Counted from the stretch's first letter, positions 37,070-44,917 are shown. The stretch is DNA of 64,000 nucleotides from Brenneria izbisi (GCF_025840185.1 NZ_JAMPJU010000004.1:186001-250000), one strand, 5' to 3'. Notes: generated by a model not told the origin, from the sequence alone. Translations and numbers: made by a program.

Positions 37070-37093
37070 ATGGGGAGGCTGCGCTCCCCATCA
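37070..37093 (-). repeat. Intercistronic 9-bp hairpin
   Basis: GATGGGGAG (37070-37078), loop GCTGCG, CTCCCCATC (37085-37093) form a perfect stem between the flavoprotein stop and the outer-membrane protein start. It lacks a T run, so it may set the relative mRNA stability of the two genes. Confidence 0.6.
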
Positions 37094-37113
37094 CGGCGTG
37101 CGGGAGGTTATTA

Positions 37114-38658
37114 TTATTTCAGCGCACGGATATAGGCTGCGGCATTGACGCCGGACAGACGGCCTGAGGTGATCGCAAAGGAATAGGCCGATCCTGATGC
37201 CCACAGCGTGTAGGTTCTGCCATACAGTCCGCCAGCATCAAGGCCGGTGGCGTAGAGTCCTTTGATGACGTTATCCTGTTTGTCCGTCACCTCCATTGCC
37301 GGCGTGATCCGCATCCCGCCGAGGGTGCCGAAATAGTGAGGTTGAACTTTCAGCGCATAATAGGTCGGGCCGGTCAGCGGCATCACGCTGGCAGGATTTC
37401 GGACAAAATCCTCATCCACATTCTTCTCTTTAATCTGGTTATAGCGGGTGATTGTCGCTTTCAGCCGTTTGGGATCGACAGCGATCTTTTTAGCCAGTTC
37501 ATCCAGCGAGCTTGCCATCACGACTTTGGCGCTGCCCGCTTTGATGGCGTTATCGACCTCTTTCTTCACATTGGTGAGTTTCTTCATCACCGGAATAATG
37601 ACGCCCATCCCGGTTCTGGCGCCCTGTTCTTCGACATATTTCACCGTGTTGTCGTCAAAAATGGACCAGACAAAGCTGTCCCGTTGCGCTTCGATCGCGT
37701 TACCGGCAATGACAAAGCTTTGCACGACCGTTTCATCGATAAAGCGATCGCCATATTTGTTAACCCATAAATTGGGTTCCCACGCCATTGCCTGCAAATC
37801 GCCCACCAGTGGAATGCCTTTATCCGTCACCGCGGGGTGCATCATCAGCCCAAGTCCGACAGTATCCGCACCGACGCCCATCGCCATGTCAATGCCGTCG
37901 CCAGTCTTGTTCAGATTGGCAAAAGGCTTGATTTTTTCCGGATCAAAGGGCGTCCAGGCCTTGACTTTCTCTTTGCTGTCCTGAAATCCTCCGGTCGCCA
38001 GTATCACCGCTTTTGCCAGTATGGTGATCTTGTTGCCATCGGCATCTTCCGCTTCAACGCCCTTGATGGCGCCATTTTTATAGATTAGTTTTTTCCCTGG
38101 TGTTTTATACATAACCGTCACGCCCAACTCGTTGGCTCGCTCCACCATCCGCTTAATGAGCGCTGCCCCATGATGGGCGTTGCCGTAATCTTCCACGATA
38201 TGCCATACCCGCGGTTCATGAGGGGATATCTGGGTGACGTAGAAATTGACGCCTTGATTTTCCAGCCAACGGATCGTTGCGCTGGATTCCTTCAGATACA
38301 TTCTCACCACGGAGGGATTCACCCGGTAGGATTGATTAAACTCCATTGAGGTTCGATAAGCTTCTTCGGCGGTCATGGTGATCGAGTTTTTACGGGTTTG
38401 ATTGGTGTTGACGCCAAAGAGTCCTTCGGCAAAATTGGAACTGCCGCCAGCTATCGCCTGTTTTTCCAGCGCGATAACCTTTAGTCCCGCTTCCGCCGCA
38501 GAGACGGCGGCGGATACGCCTGCTCCCCCGAATCCAACCACCACAACATCGGTTTCCATTTTACGTTCTTGTGGGACACTGTTTTGTGCGTGGCTGAGGG
38601 AGAGGCTGAAGATGAAAAGAAAGCAACCGATAGCGGTATTTCTTCTTAATCTGCTCAT
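37114..38658 (-). CDS. Exported FAD-dependent reductase/oxidase of the fumarate-reductase flavoprotein family
   Basis: A 514-residue flavoprotein with a signal sequence (FLFIFSLSLSHAQ), so probably periplasmic. The FAD-binding start is DVVVVGFGGAGVSAAVSAAEAGLKVIALEK (about 37-66). The family's other blocks follow: GGSSNFAEG, ILATGGFQ, a catalytic-region motif LMMHPAV, NKYGDRFIDE, GGMRITPAMEV and the C-terminal GLYATGLDAGGLYGRTY. The protein has essentially one Cys (in the signal region) and no CxxCH heme site, unlike flavocytochrome c fumarate reductases, so electrons must come from a separate partner or oxygen is used. Substrates in this family are alpha,beta-unsaturated acids such as fumarate, urocanate or methacrylate; which one applies here is unknown. 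It heads the operon with the outer-membrane protein. Confidence 0.82.
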   Translation of the reverse strand: MSRLRRNTAIGCFLFIFSLSLSHAQNSVPQERKMETDVVVVGFGGAGVSAAVSAAEAGLKVIALEKQAIAGGSSNFAEGLFGVNTNQTRKNSITMTAEEAYRTSMEFNQSYRVNPSVVRMYLKESSATIRWLENQGVNFYVTQISPHEPRVWHIVEDYGNAHHGAALIKRMVERANELGVTVMYKTPGKKLIYKNGAIKGVEAEDADGNKITILAKAVILATGGFQDSKEKVKAWTPFDPEKIKPFANLNKTGDGIDMAMGVGADTVGLGLMMHPAVTDKGIPLVGDLQAMAWEPNLWVNKYGDRFIDETVVQSFVIAGNAIEAQRDSFVWSIFDDNTVKYVEEQGARTGMGVIIPVMKKLTNVKKEVDNAIKAGSAKVVMASSLDELAKKIAVDPKRLKATITRYNQIKEKNVDEDFVRNPASVMPLTGPTYYALKVQPHYFGTLGGMRITPAMEVTDKQDNVIKGLYATGLDAGGLYGRTYTLWASGSAYSFAITSGRLSGVNAAAYIRALK

Positions 38659-38994
38659 AGCGTTGTCTTCCTGTTATTGTAGGGTGGATGCCTTGTTTCC
38701 TGGTTATATCGTCTGCCTGTTCTATGATGAAAAAGGTATTCTGATGCAGCTTGATAAGAGGTCTGGATATTTTCCTAACGGCCATTCTGTCCCCGTATCG
38801 GTATGAGTTTTTAGGGGATAACAAGGCATGTTTTCACTATAACTGTATGAGATACATCGTAAAAACACTCTTTATTTGTAGTAGCCACAACCTCAGGTTG
38901 TGGCGTGCCGGGACAGAGGGGGTTGCCCGGATTTTGTTAATGTCAGGTTGACGAGAGCGGAGGAAAAGGTTCCCGTTAATCAAGGAACATCACG
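38659..38994. other. Spacer with a perfect 9-bp hairpin
   Basis: A 336-bp divergent spacer without a credible gene. GCCACAACC (38884-38892), loop TCA, GGTTGTGGC (38896-38904) form a perfect stem-loop 90 bp before the 104-residue ORF. There is no T run. Promoters of the flavoprotein gene and of the small ORF must lie here. Confidence 0.55.
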
Positions 38995-39309
38995 ATGGTG
39001 AATGTATTAAAAGATAAGCTTGTTTCTATATTGGCAGCGCTACAGGAGCAAGGGATGACCCCGGAACAAGCCTTCGAACATATCCTTCAGGCTCTTGGAA
39101 ACAACATCAGCGAGATCACGCAGATTTCTGTGATTACGCCGGGACTGATTGCCGATGTCTTGCATACGGTGTATCAGGATGAGATTTCCGCCCGTCAAAT
39201 CGCCATGATCCTGCAACGATTAGGCTATAACAGACAGGCGGTGGCCGGTGCGTTACGCCAGCAATTTCCTGAACTTTCCCGTGCAAGCGGCGGGGCGATG
39301 GGAAGCTGA
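38995..39309 (+). CDS. Unknown 104-residue helical protein
   Basis: I do not recognise this small protein. It is predicted almost all helical, with two similar-looking halves: ALQEQGMTPEQAFEHILQALG and VYQDEISARQIAMILQRLGYNRQAVAGALRQQFPEL. There is no signal sequence, membrane segment or cysteine. A good ribosome site (AAGGAACATCACG) precedes the ATG, and codon use is like its neighbours, so it is likely expressed. It might be a small DNA- or protein-binding factor; this is only a guess from the helix-rich pattern. Confidence 0.6.
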   Translation: MVNVLKDKLVSILAALQEQGMTPEQAFEHILQALGNNISEITQISVITPGLIADVLHTVYQDEISARQIAMILQRLGYNRQAVAGALRQQFPELSRASGGAMGS

Positions 39310-39321
39310 TCCTCATTACGT

Positions 39322-39345
39322 CTGCCCGGCAAGTCAGTCGGGCAG
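39322..39345. terminator. Weak hairpin between convergent genes
   Basis: CTGCCCG (39322-39328) pairs with CGGGCAG (39339-39345). It sits between the convergent 104-residue ORF and the XRE-cupin gene, with no T run. Confidence 0.4.
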
Positions 39346-39355
39346 CACGCCCGGT

Positions 39356-39910
39356 CTATTCATTGGTTATCACTAATAGATAACGACATTCACTTTGATG
39401 AGGATTATGAAAAGTGACCGGATGCCTCACGTCAAAATTCAGGCAATCACCTGGCGTGAGTGCAAAACGTTCATTATGGTATTCGACGGTCAACGCGCCT
39501 TCAATCAGCCACAGCCGCTGTTGGTAGGGATGACTGTTCCAGCGTGGATAGCTGACTTTGGCGAAAGCGGGAAGCATAATTTCAATCATTTCCAGCCCGG
39601 TGGCCGCTTCCCGCTCTGAAACCTGCCGCCGCAGATAGTGCCATTCAGGATCACGCCATGTTTCCTGCTCCGCTTTTCTCCGTAGCCGTTGGCGCGGTGG
39701 TTGGTCATTGCTTAAAAGCTGAGTAATGGGGACGCCCAATCCCGCCGCCAGTCGTCCGAGGATCGTGGCGCTGGGGCTGCTCGCTTTGCGTTCGATTTTA
39801 GAAATCATGGCCTTACTAACGCCCGACTGATGAGCCAGCAATTCAATACTCATGTTTTTAGCTTTACGTAATTGATAAAGCTGCGCAGCGATCACCTCGT
39901 CTATTGACAC
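39356..39910 (-). CDS. XRE-cupin transcriptional regulator
   Basis: A 184-residue regulator with an N-terminal XRE helix-turn-helix (QLRKAKNMSIELLAHQSGVSKAMISKIERKASSPSATILGRLAAGLGV, about residues 13-60) and a C-terminal cupin sensor domain (about 110-180, RLWLIEGALTVEYHNERFALTPGDCLNFD). The GTG at 39910 follows AGGAG by 7 bases. It is divergent from the GNAT gene, 73 bp apart, and a palindrome lies between them, a usual arrangement for a local repressor. Members often sense small amino or organic compounds through the cupin; the ligand here is unknown. Confidence 0.88.
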   Translation of the reverse strand: MSIDEVIAAQLYQLRKAKNMSIELLAHQSGVSKAMISKIERKASSPSATILGRLAAGLGVPITQLLSNDQPPRQRLRRKAEQETWRDPEWHYLRRQVSEREAATGLEMIEIMLPAFAKVSYPRWNSHPYQQRLWLIEGALTVEYHNERFALTPGDCLNFDVRHPVTFHNPHQSECRYLLVITNE

Positions 39911-39947
39911 GGGAATCTCCTTTTGATTACTTTGGTGGAATAAATTC

Positions 39948-39957
39948 TACTATAGTA
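39948..39957. promoter_or_regulatory. Putative operator for the XRE-cupin regulator
   Basis: The 10-bp palindrome TACTATAGTA, inside a longer AT-rich inverted region (GAATAAA before, TTTATTC after), lies between the divergent XRE-cupin and acetyltransferase genes. It could overlap the -10 elements of both promoters. Confidence 0.5.
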
Positions 39958-39983
39958 TTTATTCGTTCAAAAGGTAACAGAAA

Positions 39984-40523
39984 ATGAAACGAGTTGTCTG
40001 TACGGAAGCACGTCATGCACAGCAGATTTTGGATATTTTCAATGAGGCCATCATCAATTCAACGGCGCTGTATGATTACCAACCGCGACCATTGGCGAGC
40101 ATGACGACCTGGTTTGCGCAAAAAAAGATCCACAATTTCCCTGTCATTGGCTATGAAAACCAGCAGGGCGAGTTATTGGGATTTGCCACCTATGGCACAT
40201 TCCGTGACCGGCCCGCTTACAAATATTCCGTTGAACATTCAATTTACATTCATAAGGATCACCGGGGAAAAGGGCTGGGTAAACGGTTACTTCAGCAATT
40301 GATTGAAGCGGCGCAAGCGCAGGAAATGCATACTCTGGTTGCCGGTATTGATGCGGAAAACCGCGCCAGTATCGTCTTGCATGAAACGCTGGGTTTTCAT
40401 CATGCTGGCACTATCCCCCAGGCTGCATTTAAATTTGGACGTTGGCTGGATCTGGTGTTTTATCAGTTAATCCTGGATACGCCGCGCCACCCGACGGAAG
40501 CGTCGTTCACGCAGACAAGTTAA
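39984..40523 (+). CDS. GNAT N-acyltransferase (phosphinothricin/methionine-sulfoximine acetyltransferase-like)
   Basis: A 179-residue GNAT enzyme that probably acetylates the amine of a small amino-acid-like compound, as in the PAT/MddA/YncA group. Family blocks: ILDIFNEAIINSTALYDYQPRP near the start, EHSIYIHKDHRGKGLGKRLLQQLIEAA with the acetyl-CoA loop (R-G-K-G-L-G), and ENRASIVLHETLGFHHAGTIPQAAFKFGRWLDLVFYQL. The ATG follows AAGG. The divergent XRE-cupin gene is the likely regulator. Its natural substrate is not known from sequence. Confidence 0.87.
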   Translation: MKRVVCTEARHAQQILDIFNEAIINSTALYDYQPRPLASMTTWFAQKKIHNFPVIGYENQQGELLGFATYGTFRDRPAYKYSVEHSIYIHKDHRGKGLGKRLLQQLIEAAQAQEMHTLVAGIDAENRASIVLHETLGFHHAGTIPQAAFKFGRWLDLVFYQLILDTPRHPTEASFTQTS

Positions 40524-40625
40524 ATGCCATACTTATCCGAGAGCGTACAATTGGATGAATATTCGGTCATGCGGCAGGGAGGCTATCAGGTTTAGGAACG
40601 GCATCGCGCTTCAGATGAGGTATCC

Positions 40626-41270
40626 ATGTATCACAGCATCAGTGGAGAGGATTATCATAAAATATTCGTCGTCGGTGATATCCACGGCTGTTATCAGTTA
40701 TTGCTGGATGCGCTGAACGCGAGGAAATTCGATCGTCAAACTGATCTGCTGATATCGGTCGGGGATTTGATTGATCGCGGCCCCGATAGCTTGGCTTGTC
40801 TGGCGTTGCTGGATAAACCCTGGTTTACCGCTGTGTGCGGCAATCATGAACAAATGGCGCGAGAAGCGCTGAACGAAGGCAATCGCTGGCTTTGGGCGCG
40901 CAACGGCGGTTCATGGTATACCGGGCTGAGTGACGTCGATAAGCGTCTGGCGGCTGACCTGATAGCCCAAACCGCAAACCTGCCGCTGATCATTGATGTC
41001 AATATCGCCAGCCGCAACTATGTGATTGCCCATGCTGATTACCCTGCGGAGGATTATGCGTTTGGCAGGCAGGTTGACGAGGATGAGCTTGTCTGGGGAC
41101 GCAATCGTATCACGCGGGCAATGGCGGGAGCAGGCAACAACATTACTGGGGCGCATCTGTTTATCTTCGGACACACGCCGCTCCACAAACCCTTGATATT
41201 TTTTAACCAGCTTTACATCGATACCGGCGCTGTGTTCGGTGGTCGGCTGACATTGATTGAACTGCGTTGA
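40626..41270 (+). CDS. pphA: Serine/threonine protein phosphatase (PphA/PrpA-type)
   Basis: A 214-residue metallophosphatase. The metal-binding motifs are GDIHG, GDLIDRG, GNHEQM and the later histidines in VIAHADYP and FGHTP, as in the PPP family. It follows E. coli PphA throughout (LLISVGDLIDRGPDS, YIDTGAVFGG). In E. coli these enzymes dephosphorylate proteins in response to misfolding. The ATG follows GAGG. It stands alone beside the ssrA-linked variable region. Confidence 0.9.
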   Translation: MYHSISGEDYHKIFVVGDIHGCYQLLLDALNARKFDRQTDLLISVGDLIDRGPDSLACLALLDKPWFTAVCGNHEQMAREALNEGNRWLWARNGGSWYTGLSDVDKRLAADLIAQTANLPLIIDVNIASRNYVIAHADYPAEDYAFGRQVDEDELVWGRNRITRAMAGAGNNITGAHLFIFGHTPLHKPLIFFNQLYIDTGAVFGGRLTLIELR

Positions 41271-41384
41271 CCCGGTAATCTGATTTTTTAACTTAATGAT
41301 ATTAATATAATAAAGATGAATTAAGACTTTGCTGGCGTACCTGGAAGCATTCTAATAATGAAAAGGCACAGGGCTTTTTTGCTA

Positions 41385-41545
41385 TATTATTTTCATCAAC
41401 GGCGATATAGCATTTAGTAAAGCGTTACCGGCTGTCCTGCCCGGCATACTTCCAGTCTTGGGGTTGTAGGTATAGCCACCTCATATGAATAATTCCGGCA
41501 AATTGCCGTGCATGTAAGTATATAAAATATGCAATATCAAAAGAT
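41385..41545 (-). pseudogene. Collapsed GNAT/DUF1778 toxin-antitoxin remnant
   Basis: Positions 41385-41451 match the toxin gene at 42438-42505, and 41447-41545 match the antitoxin start and promoter at 42837-42940. The two parts are joined directly, so the last part of the toxin and most of the antitoxin are missing. The junction lies at a shared CTT. The antitoxin start codon has become ATA. The operator-like palindrome CGGCAAATTGCCG is kept at 41496-41508. Confidence 0.8.
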
Positions 41546-41778
41546 AGGTTGAATACTGCGTAAGCAGAAAAGGGTTTGTGAGGCCAAAATAAAAAAGATT
41601 ATGCGCAAAACTGCCCATCATTTTAATTAGATAATTTTATTTTAATAATCAATCAATTAATAGGTGATAAGTCGGTGAGCAACTGACGAGTGACTGATCA
41701 CTCTGTAGCAAGATTTAGGACATGTATAGCCACCGTATACCACTAATATCTGGATTCAGGCGGATAATCATGGATACA

Positions 41779-41816
41779 AAAAAGCCCGCAGTTCAAAAGT
41801 GGGATGCGGGCTTTTT
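41779..41816. terminator. Terminator hairpin, diverged copy of the ssrA terminator
   Basis: AAAAAGCCCGCA (41779-41790) pairs with TGCGGGCTTTTT (41805-41816). T runs occur on both sides. The left arm and the following flank resemble the ssrA terminator region at 43075-43150. Confidence 0.75.
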
Positions 41817-42079
41817 GTTCTTCATCGGCCTTATCTGGACTGGGGTAATCTGAATAATTCACGTAACATCATGATATTCATGTTTTAAGTGTGATTTCAG
41901 ACTTTGTTGGTATACCTAAACGTATACCAATGCAGAAAAGTGATAGGGTTTTTTGCTAACGTTCTCACCCTACTAGCCCCACCTTTTTGTCACCTCAAAT
42001 CATGACAATTCTTTGATAAATACACGCGAATATCACTTTTTAGTGGTTTTGGTGTGTACTTAATCCTGAAGGATGCTTA

Positions 42080-42595
42080 TCAAACTAGTTCAAATGAGGC
42101 TAATTCTTTTAACAGGGTATTTGTGATAGGAAGATAGAGCGAATTAGGCTTACGTTGAAAGGCAACAAACCCATATTTCAGATAAAAATTCTTTGCAGCC
42201 TGATCTTTGGCATCGACATGTAAAGCCCATATTCCTGTTGTCGAGCGCGAGACATTGAGGAGCGCATCAACAAGTAATGAACCGCCTATGCCTTTTCCCG
42301 CAAATTCAGAATCGACGGCAAGGCGACCAAGTAATGCAGCGGGTACAGAAGGATAACGCGGAAGTTTCTTGGTAATCGTCTCGGGTAGGCCGCTGATGTC
42401 GATTGCACTGGAAGACAACGTATAAAAGCCTGCTACGTTATTGTTTTCATCAACGGCAACATAACATTTAGTAAAGCGTTCCCGGCTGTCCTGCCCGGCG
42501 TACTTTTGCAGGTAAGTATTTAACTCAGGAACGCCGCAATTAAAATCTTTCTTGTTATGGTTTTTGGCAAGTAGCGTGTAGGTCAATAAGCTCAT
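42080..42595 (-). CDS. GNAT-family toxin (TacT/AtaT-like)
   Basis: A 171-residue acetyltransferase toxin. Toxins of this type acetylate the amino acid on charged tRNAs and stop translation. The family pattern is clear: FNCGVPELNTYLQKYAGQDSRERFTKCYVAV, GFYTLSSSAIDI, LPRYPSVPAALLGRLAVD, then the acetyl-CoA loop GKGIGGSLLVDAL and ALHVDAKDQAAKNFYLKYGF. The start is one base after the antitoxin stop, so the two are co-translated. Which tRNA is hit is not visible. It sits next to ssrA, a common place for mobile additions. Confidence 0.92.
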   Translation of the reverse strand: MSLLTYTLLAKNHNKKDFNCGVPELNTYLQKYAGQDSRERFTKCYVAVDENNNVAGFYTLSSSAIDISGLPETITKKLPRYPSVPAALLGRLAVDSEFAGKGIGGSLLVDALLNVSRSTTGIWALHVDAKDQAAKNFYLKYGFVAFQRKPNSLYLPITNTLLKELASFELV

Positions 42596-42596
42596 T

Positions 42597-42863
42597 TTAT
42601 CTTCCCAACGCTTTACGCCTTTGCATTGCGCTTAATAATGCAGGGGAAACCGGTGATTCGGATAGCAGTGAGTCAGCAAATTGCTTTTGGTCTTCAATTG
42701 CCAGTCTCAGGATCGCGGTTTCCTCTACGGCTCTTTTAGCGGCTTCCTGTGTTGCTGTGATAATAAAATCCGTCATTGTGCGCCCCTGCAACTCAGCGGC
42801 ATGTTTGATCAATGCGTGGAGTTCCGAAGGAATGCGCGCTTCCAGTCTTGCGGTTGTAGGCAT
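42597..42863 (-). CDS. DUF1778 (TacA-type) antitoxin
   Basis: An 88-residue antitoxin with an N-terminal ribbon-helix-helix (ARLEARIPSELHALIKHAAELQGRTMTDFIITAT) that binds its own promoter and a C-terminal tail (DQKQFADSLLSESPVSPALLSAMQRRKAL) that wraps the toxin in the family. I use the ATG at 42863, which follows GAGG by 6 bases; the frame continues 41 codons upstream without similarity. The palindrome CGGCAAATTGCCG at 42886-42898, just before the start, is the probable operator. Confidence 0.92.
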   Translation of the reverse strand: MPTTARLEARIPSELHALIKHAAELQGRTMTDFIITATQEAAKRAVEETAILRLAIEDQKQFADSLLSESPVSPALLSAMQRRKALGR

Positions 42864-42885
42864 AGTTACCTCATATTCATAATTC

Positions 42886-42898
42886 CGGCAAATTGCCG
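42886..42898. promoter_or_regulatory. Putative antitoxin operator
   Basis: CGGCAA-A-TTGCCG, 23 bp before the antitoxin start, is conserved in the collapsed copy (41496-41508), consistent with autoregulation by the ribbon-helix-helix antitoxin. Confidence 0.6.
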
Positions 42899-42969
42899 TA
42901 CAAATAGTATATGAAAGATACATAGCAAAAGATAGTCTGAGTATTCGCATCGGGGTCAGTCCAACGTTT

Positions 42970-43006
42970 AGGCCCAACGAAAACAATAGAGCTTTTCGTT
43001 GGGCCT
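42970..43006. repeat. Perfect 14-bp inverted repeat
   Basis: AGGCCCAACGAAAA (42970-42983), a 9-base loop and TTTTCGTTGGGCCT (42993-43006). A further partial copy of the arm (GGGCCTAAAAG) follows at about 43013. It could be a terminator for an incoming transcript or an element end; no gene ends at it. Confidence 0.65.
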
Positions 43007-43074
43007 ATCAATGGGCCTAAAAGGTTCGGATTTAATTAGTTCTCTTCGGACTTCGCGGGACAAATTGAAGGTAC

Positions 43075-43106
43075 AAAAAAGCCCGCAGGGCTTGCACCGT
43101 GCGGGC
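43075..43106 (-). terminator. Terminator of ssrA
   Basis: Read on the minus strand: GCCCGCA...TGCGGGC stem followed by six T (43080-43075), 48 bp after the end of mature tmRNA. Confidence 0.85.
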
Positions 43107-43153
43107 TCTTAGGACTTCATCGGGTGACTCTGGTAATCATCGATGGAGAATTT

Positions 43154-43517
43154 TGGTGGAGCTGGGGGGATTTGAACCCCCGTCCGGAATTACTCTACCG
43201 TCGGTACTACATGCTTAGTCTAATCTTTGCATTCGCCTGCTAGCTGCGGACAGACACGCCACTAACAAACTAGCCTGATTGGATTTAACGCTTCAACCCC
43301 AGGCAGGGCATCCACGCGATCTCTTTTAGGTTTGACCTCTCTTGATCCCCGTCCTAAGAGCGGAGGCTAGGGAGAGAGGGCTCTAAGCAGGTTATTAAGC
43401 TGCTAAAGCGTAGTTTTCGTCGTTTGCGACTATTTTTTTGCGGCTTTTTACGAGGCCAACCGCCCCTCGGCATGCACCTTGGGCTTTGCAAATCCCGTCG
43501 AATCCAGAATCAGCCCC
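43154..43517 (-). ncRNA. ssrA: tmRNA (ssrA)
   Basis: Transfer-messenger RNA of about 364 nt that frees stalled ribosomes and tags the broken protein. On the minus strand the 5' end reads GGGGCTGATTCTGGATTC and the 3' end carries the tRNA-like T arm and CCAGCTCCACCA, with CCA encoded. The tag frame encodes ANDENYALAA followed by TAATAA (about 43393-43430), as in E. coli. The partner gene smpB lies immediately upstream on the same strand. The 3' end is a well-known integration site for mobile elements, and the region beyond it is visibly rearranged. Confidence 0.97.
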
Positions 43518-43567
43518 CAAGAAACTTCCGCCAGTATACCAGAACTTATACCGCTTAAGCCACTGAC

Positions 43568-44050
43568 TTAGCGGTTAGCATTCTTCATGATGCGGGCTTT
43601 GTCTAATTTCCATTCACGTTCTTTGATGTCATCACGTTTATCGTGATCTTTCTTACCTTTGGCAACGCCAATTTTGACTTTGCTCCAGGCGTTTTTCCAA
43701 TACATGGATAAGGCGACAACCGTGTAACCTTCACGGCTGACACGACCAAACAGCGAGTCTAATTCTCGCTTATTCAGTAAGAGTTTACGGGTGCGCGTAG
43801 GGTCACAAACCACATGTGAAGACGCAACATTCAGCGGGGTGATCGTGGCGCCGAATAGAAACGCTTCACCGTCCCTGAATGTGACGTAGCTGTCGCTGAT
43901 GTTGGCTTTGCCTGCTCGCAGTGATTTTACTTCCCAACCTTGCAACGCCAGCCCAGCCTCAAATTCTTCTTCAATGAAGTATTCGTGGCGAGCACGCTTG
44001 TTTTGCGCAATGGTAGCGGAACCGGGTTTATACGCTTTTTTCTTTGTCAT
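43568..44050 (-). CDS. smpB: SsrA-binding protein SmpB
   Basis: A 160-residue RNA-binding protein required for tmRNA to enter stalled ribosomes. It is nearly identical in pattern to E. coli SmpB ([49 protein letters not shown] at the start; [22 protein letters not shown] and RIMKNANR in the C-terminal tail that enters the mRNA channel). The ATG at 44050 gives the usual length; the open frame upstream is not conserved. ssrA follows directly on the same strand and ratA is divergent. Confidence 0.97.
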   Translation of the reverse strand: MTKKKAYKPGSATIAQNKRARHEYFIEEEFEAGLALQGWEVKSLRAGKANISDSYVTFRDGEAFLFGATITPLNVASSHVVCDPTRTRKLLLNKRELDSLFGRVSREGYTVVALSMYWKNAWSKVKIGVAKGKKDHDKRDDIKEREWKLDKARIMKNANR

Positions 44051-44205
44051 AGTGCCGTCATTATACTGGATGTCAAAGGGAATGAAATCCCCGCCGTGCA
44101 TCAGAGCGATTGTTGATGATATCGTGCGATAGTGCTCGCAGAATTTTTGTCTGCCAGCCCATCAATGCTATTATTTTGCGCGTTTTTTGAATCACGGAAA
44201 ATTGT

Positions 44206-44640
44206 ATGCCTAAAATTAGTCGTTCGGCACTGGTTCCCTTCAGTGCGGAGCAGATGTACCAACTGGTCAATGACGTTGCTTCTTATCCCGCCTTTTTGCC
44301 GGGATGTACGGGCAGTCGAATACTTTCATCGACGCCTGATGAAATGACGGCCGCGGTTGATGTTGCCAAGGCGGGCATTAGTAAGACATTTACCACACGC
44401 AATACGTTGACCAATAACCAAAATATCAATATGCAGTTGGTCGATGGTCCTTTTCGCCAATTAAGCGGTGACTGGCATTTTACGCCGCTGAGCGCGGATG
44501 CCTGCAAAGTGGAATTGCACCTTGATTTTGAATTCACCAATGCGCTGATTGAACTCGCTTTTGGTAAAATTTTCAAGGAACTGGCGGGAAGTATGGTGCA
44601 GGCTTTTACCCAGCGCGCCAAAGAGGTCTACAGTGCCTGA
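44206..44640 (+). CDS. ratA: Ribosome-associated toxin RatA (START-domain, coenzyme Q-binding family)
   Basis: A 144-residue protein of the polyketide-cyclase/START fold (YfjG). In E. coli overproduction blocks 70S assembly; homologues (Coq10) bind ubiquinone, so its normal role may be in respiration. The family pattern is clear from [30 protein letters not shown] to the C-terminal helix [23 protein letters not shown]. It overlaps the ratB start by 8 bp. It is divergent from smpB, as in E. coli. Confidence 0.95.
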   Translation: MPKISRSALVPFSAEQMYQLVNDVASYPAFLPGCTGSRILSSTPDEMTAAVDVAKAGISKTFTTRNTLTNNQNINMQLVDGPFRQLSGDWHFTPLSADACKVELHLDFEFTNALIELAFGKIFKELAGSMVQAFTQRAKEVYSA

Positions 44641-44917
44641 CATCAGTGTGGATGTGGTATACGCGCTGCCGGAGCGACAATATTTGCGCACGCTGAAGCT
44701 GGCGCAAGGCAGTACGGTTGAACAGGCAATCATCGCGTCAGGGTTACTGGAACTGCGGCGTGATATCGATCTGCAAAGCAATAAAGTCGGCATTTACAGT
44801 CGCACGGTAAAACTGACGGATGTGTTAAATGATGGCGATCGCGTCGAGATCTATCGTCCTCTGATTGCCGATCCGAAAGAACTGCGCCGCCAGCGTGCTG
44901 AGCGCTCAAAAAAATAA
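44633..44917 (+). CDS. ratB: RnfH-family protein RatB
   Basis: A 94-residue ubiquitin-like-fold protein, encoded after ratA in enterobacteria; its role is not settled. It follows E. coli RatB closely ([73 protein letters not shown]). The start is a GTG at 44633, inside the end of ratA, with GAGG 6 bases before it; the longer frame from 44549 is not protein-like. Confidence 0.93.
   Translation: MPDISVDVVYALPERQYLRTLKLAQGSTVEQAIIASGLLELRRDIDLQSNKVGIYSRTVKLTDVLNDGDRVEIYRPLIADPKELRRQRAERSKK

Larger units (their letters stand above)
41323..41957. repeat. Diverged direct repeats flanking the debris
   Basis: A block of about 60 bp starting AGACTTTG(C/T)TGG and ending AGGG(C/T)TTTTTTGCT occurs at 41323-41383 and again at 41899-41957, clearly related but diverged. 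The repeats enclose the toxin-antitoxin remnant and the terminator copy, as end repeats of an old insertion or tandem duplication would. Confidence 0.55.
41271..42079. other. Scarred spacer downstream of the toxin-antitoxin locus
   Basis: An 809-bp region without an intact gene. It contains a collapsed toxin-antitoxin copy (41385-41545), a terminator hairpin resembling that of ssrA (41779-41816) with about 50 bp of related flank, and a diverged direct repeat (41323-41383 and 41899-41957). It is best read as the debris of insertion and deletion events at the ssrA 3' side. Confidence 0.65.

Noticed and set aside
41271-43153. Prophage or integrative element at ssrA
   Set aside because: No integrase, phage or conjugation gene is present; only scars and a toxin-antitoxin pair remain.
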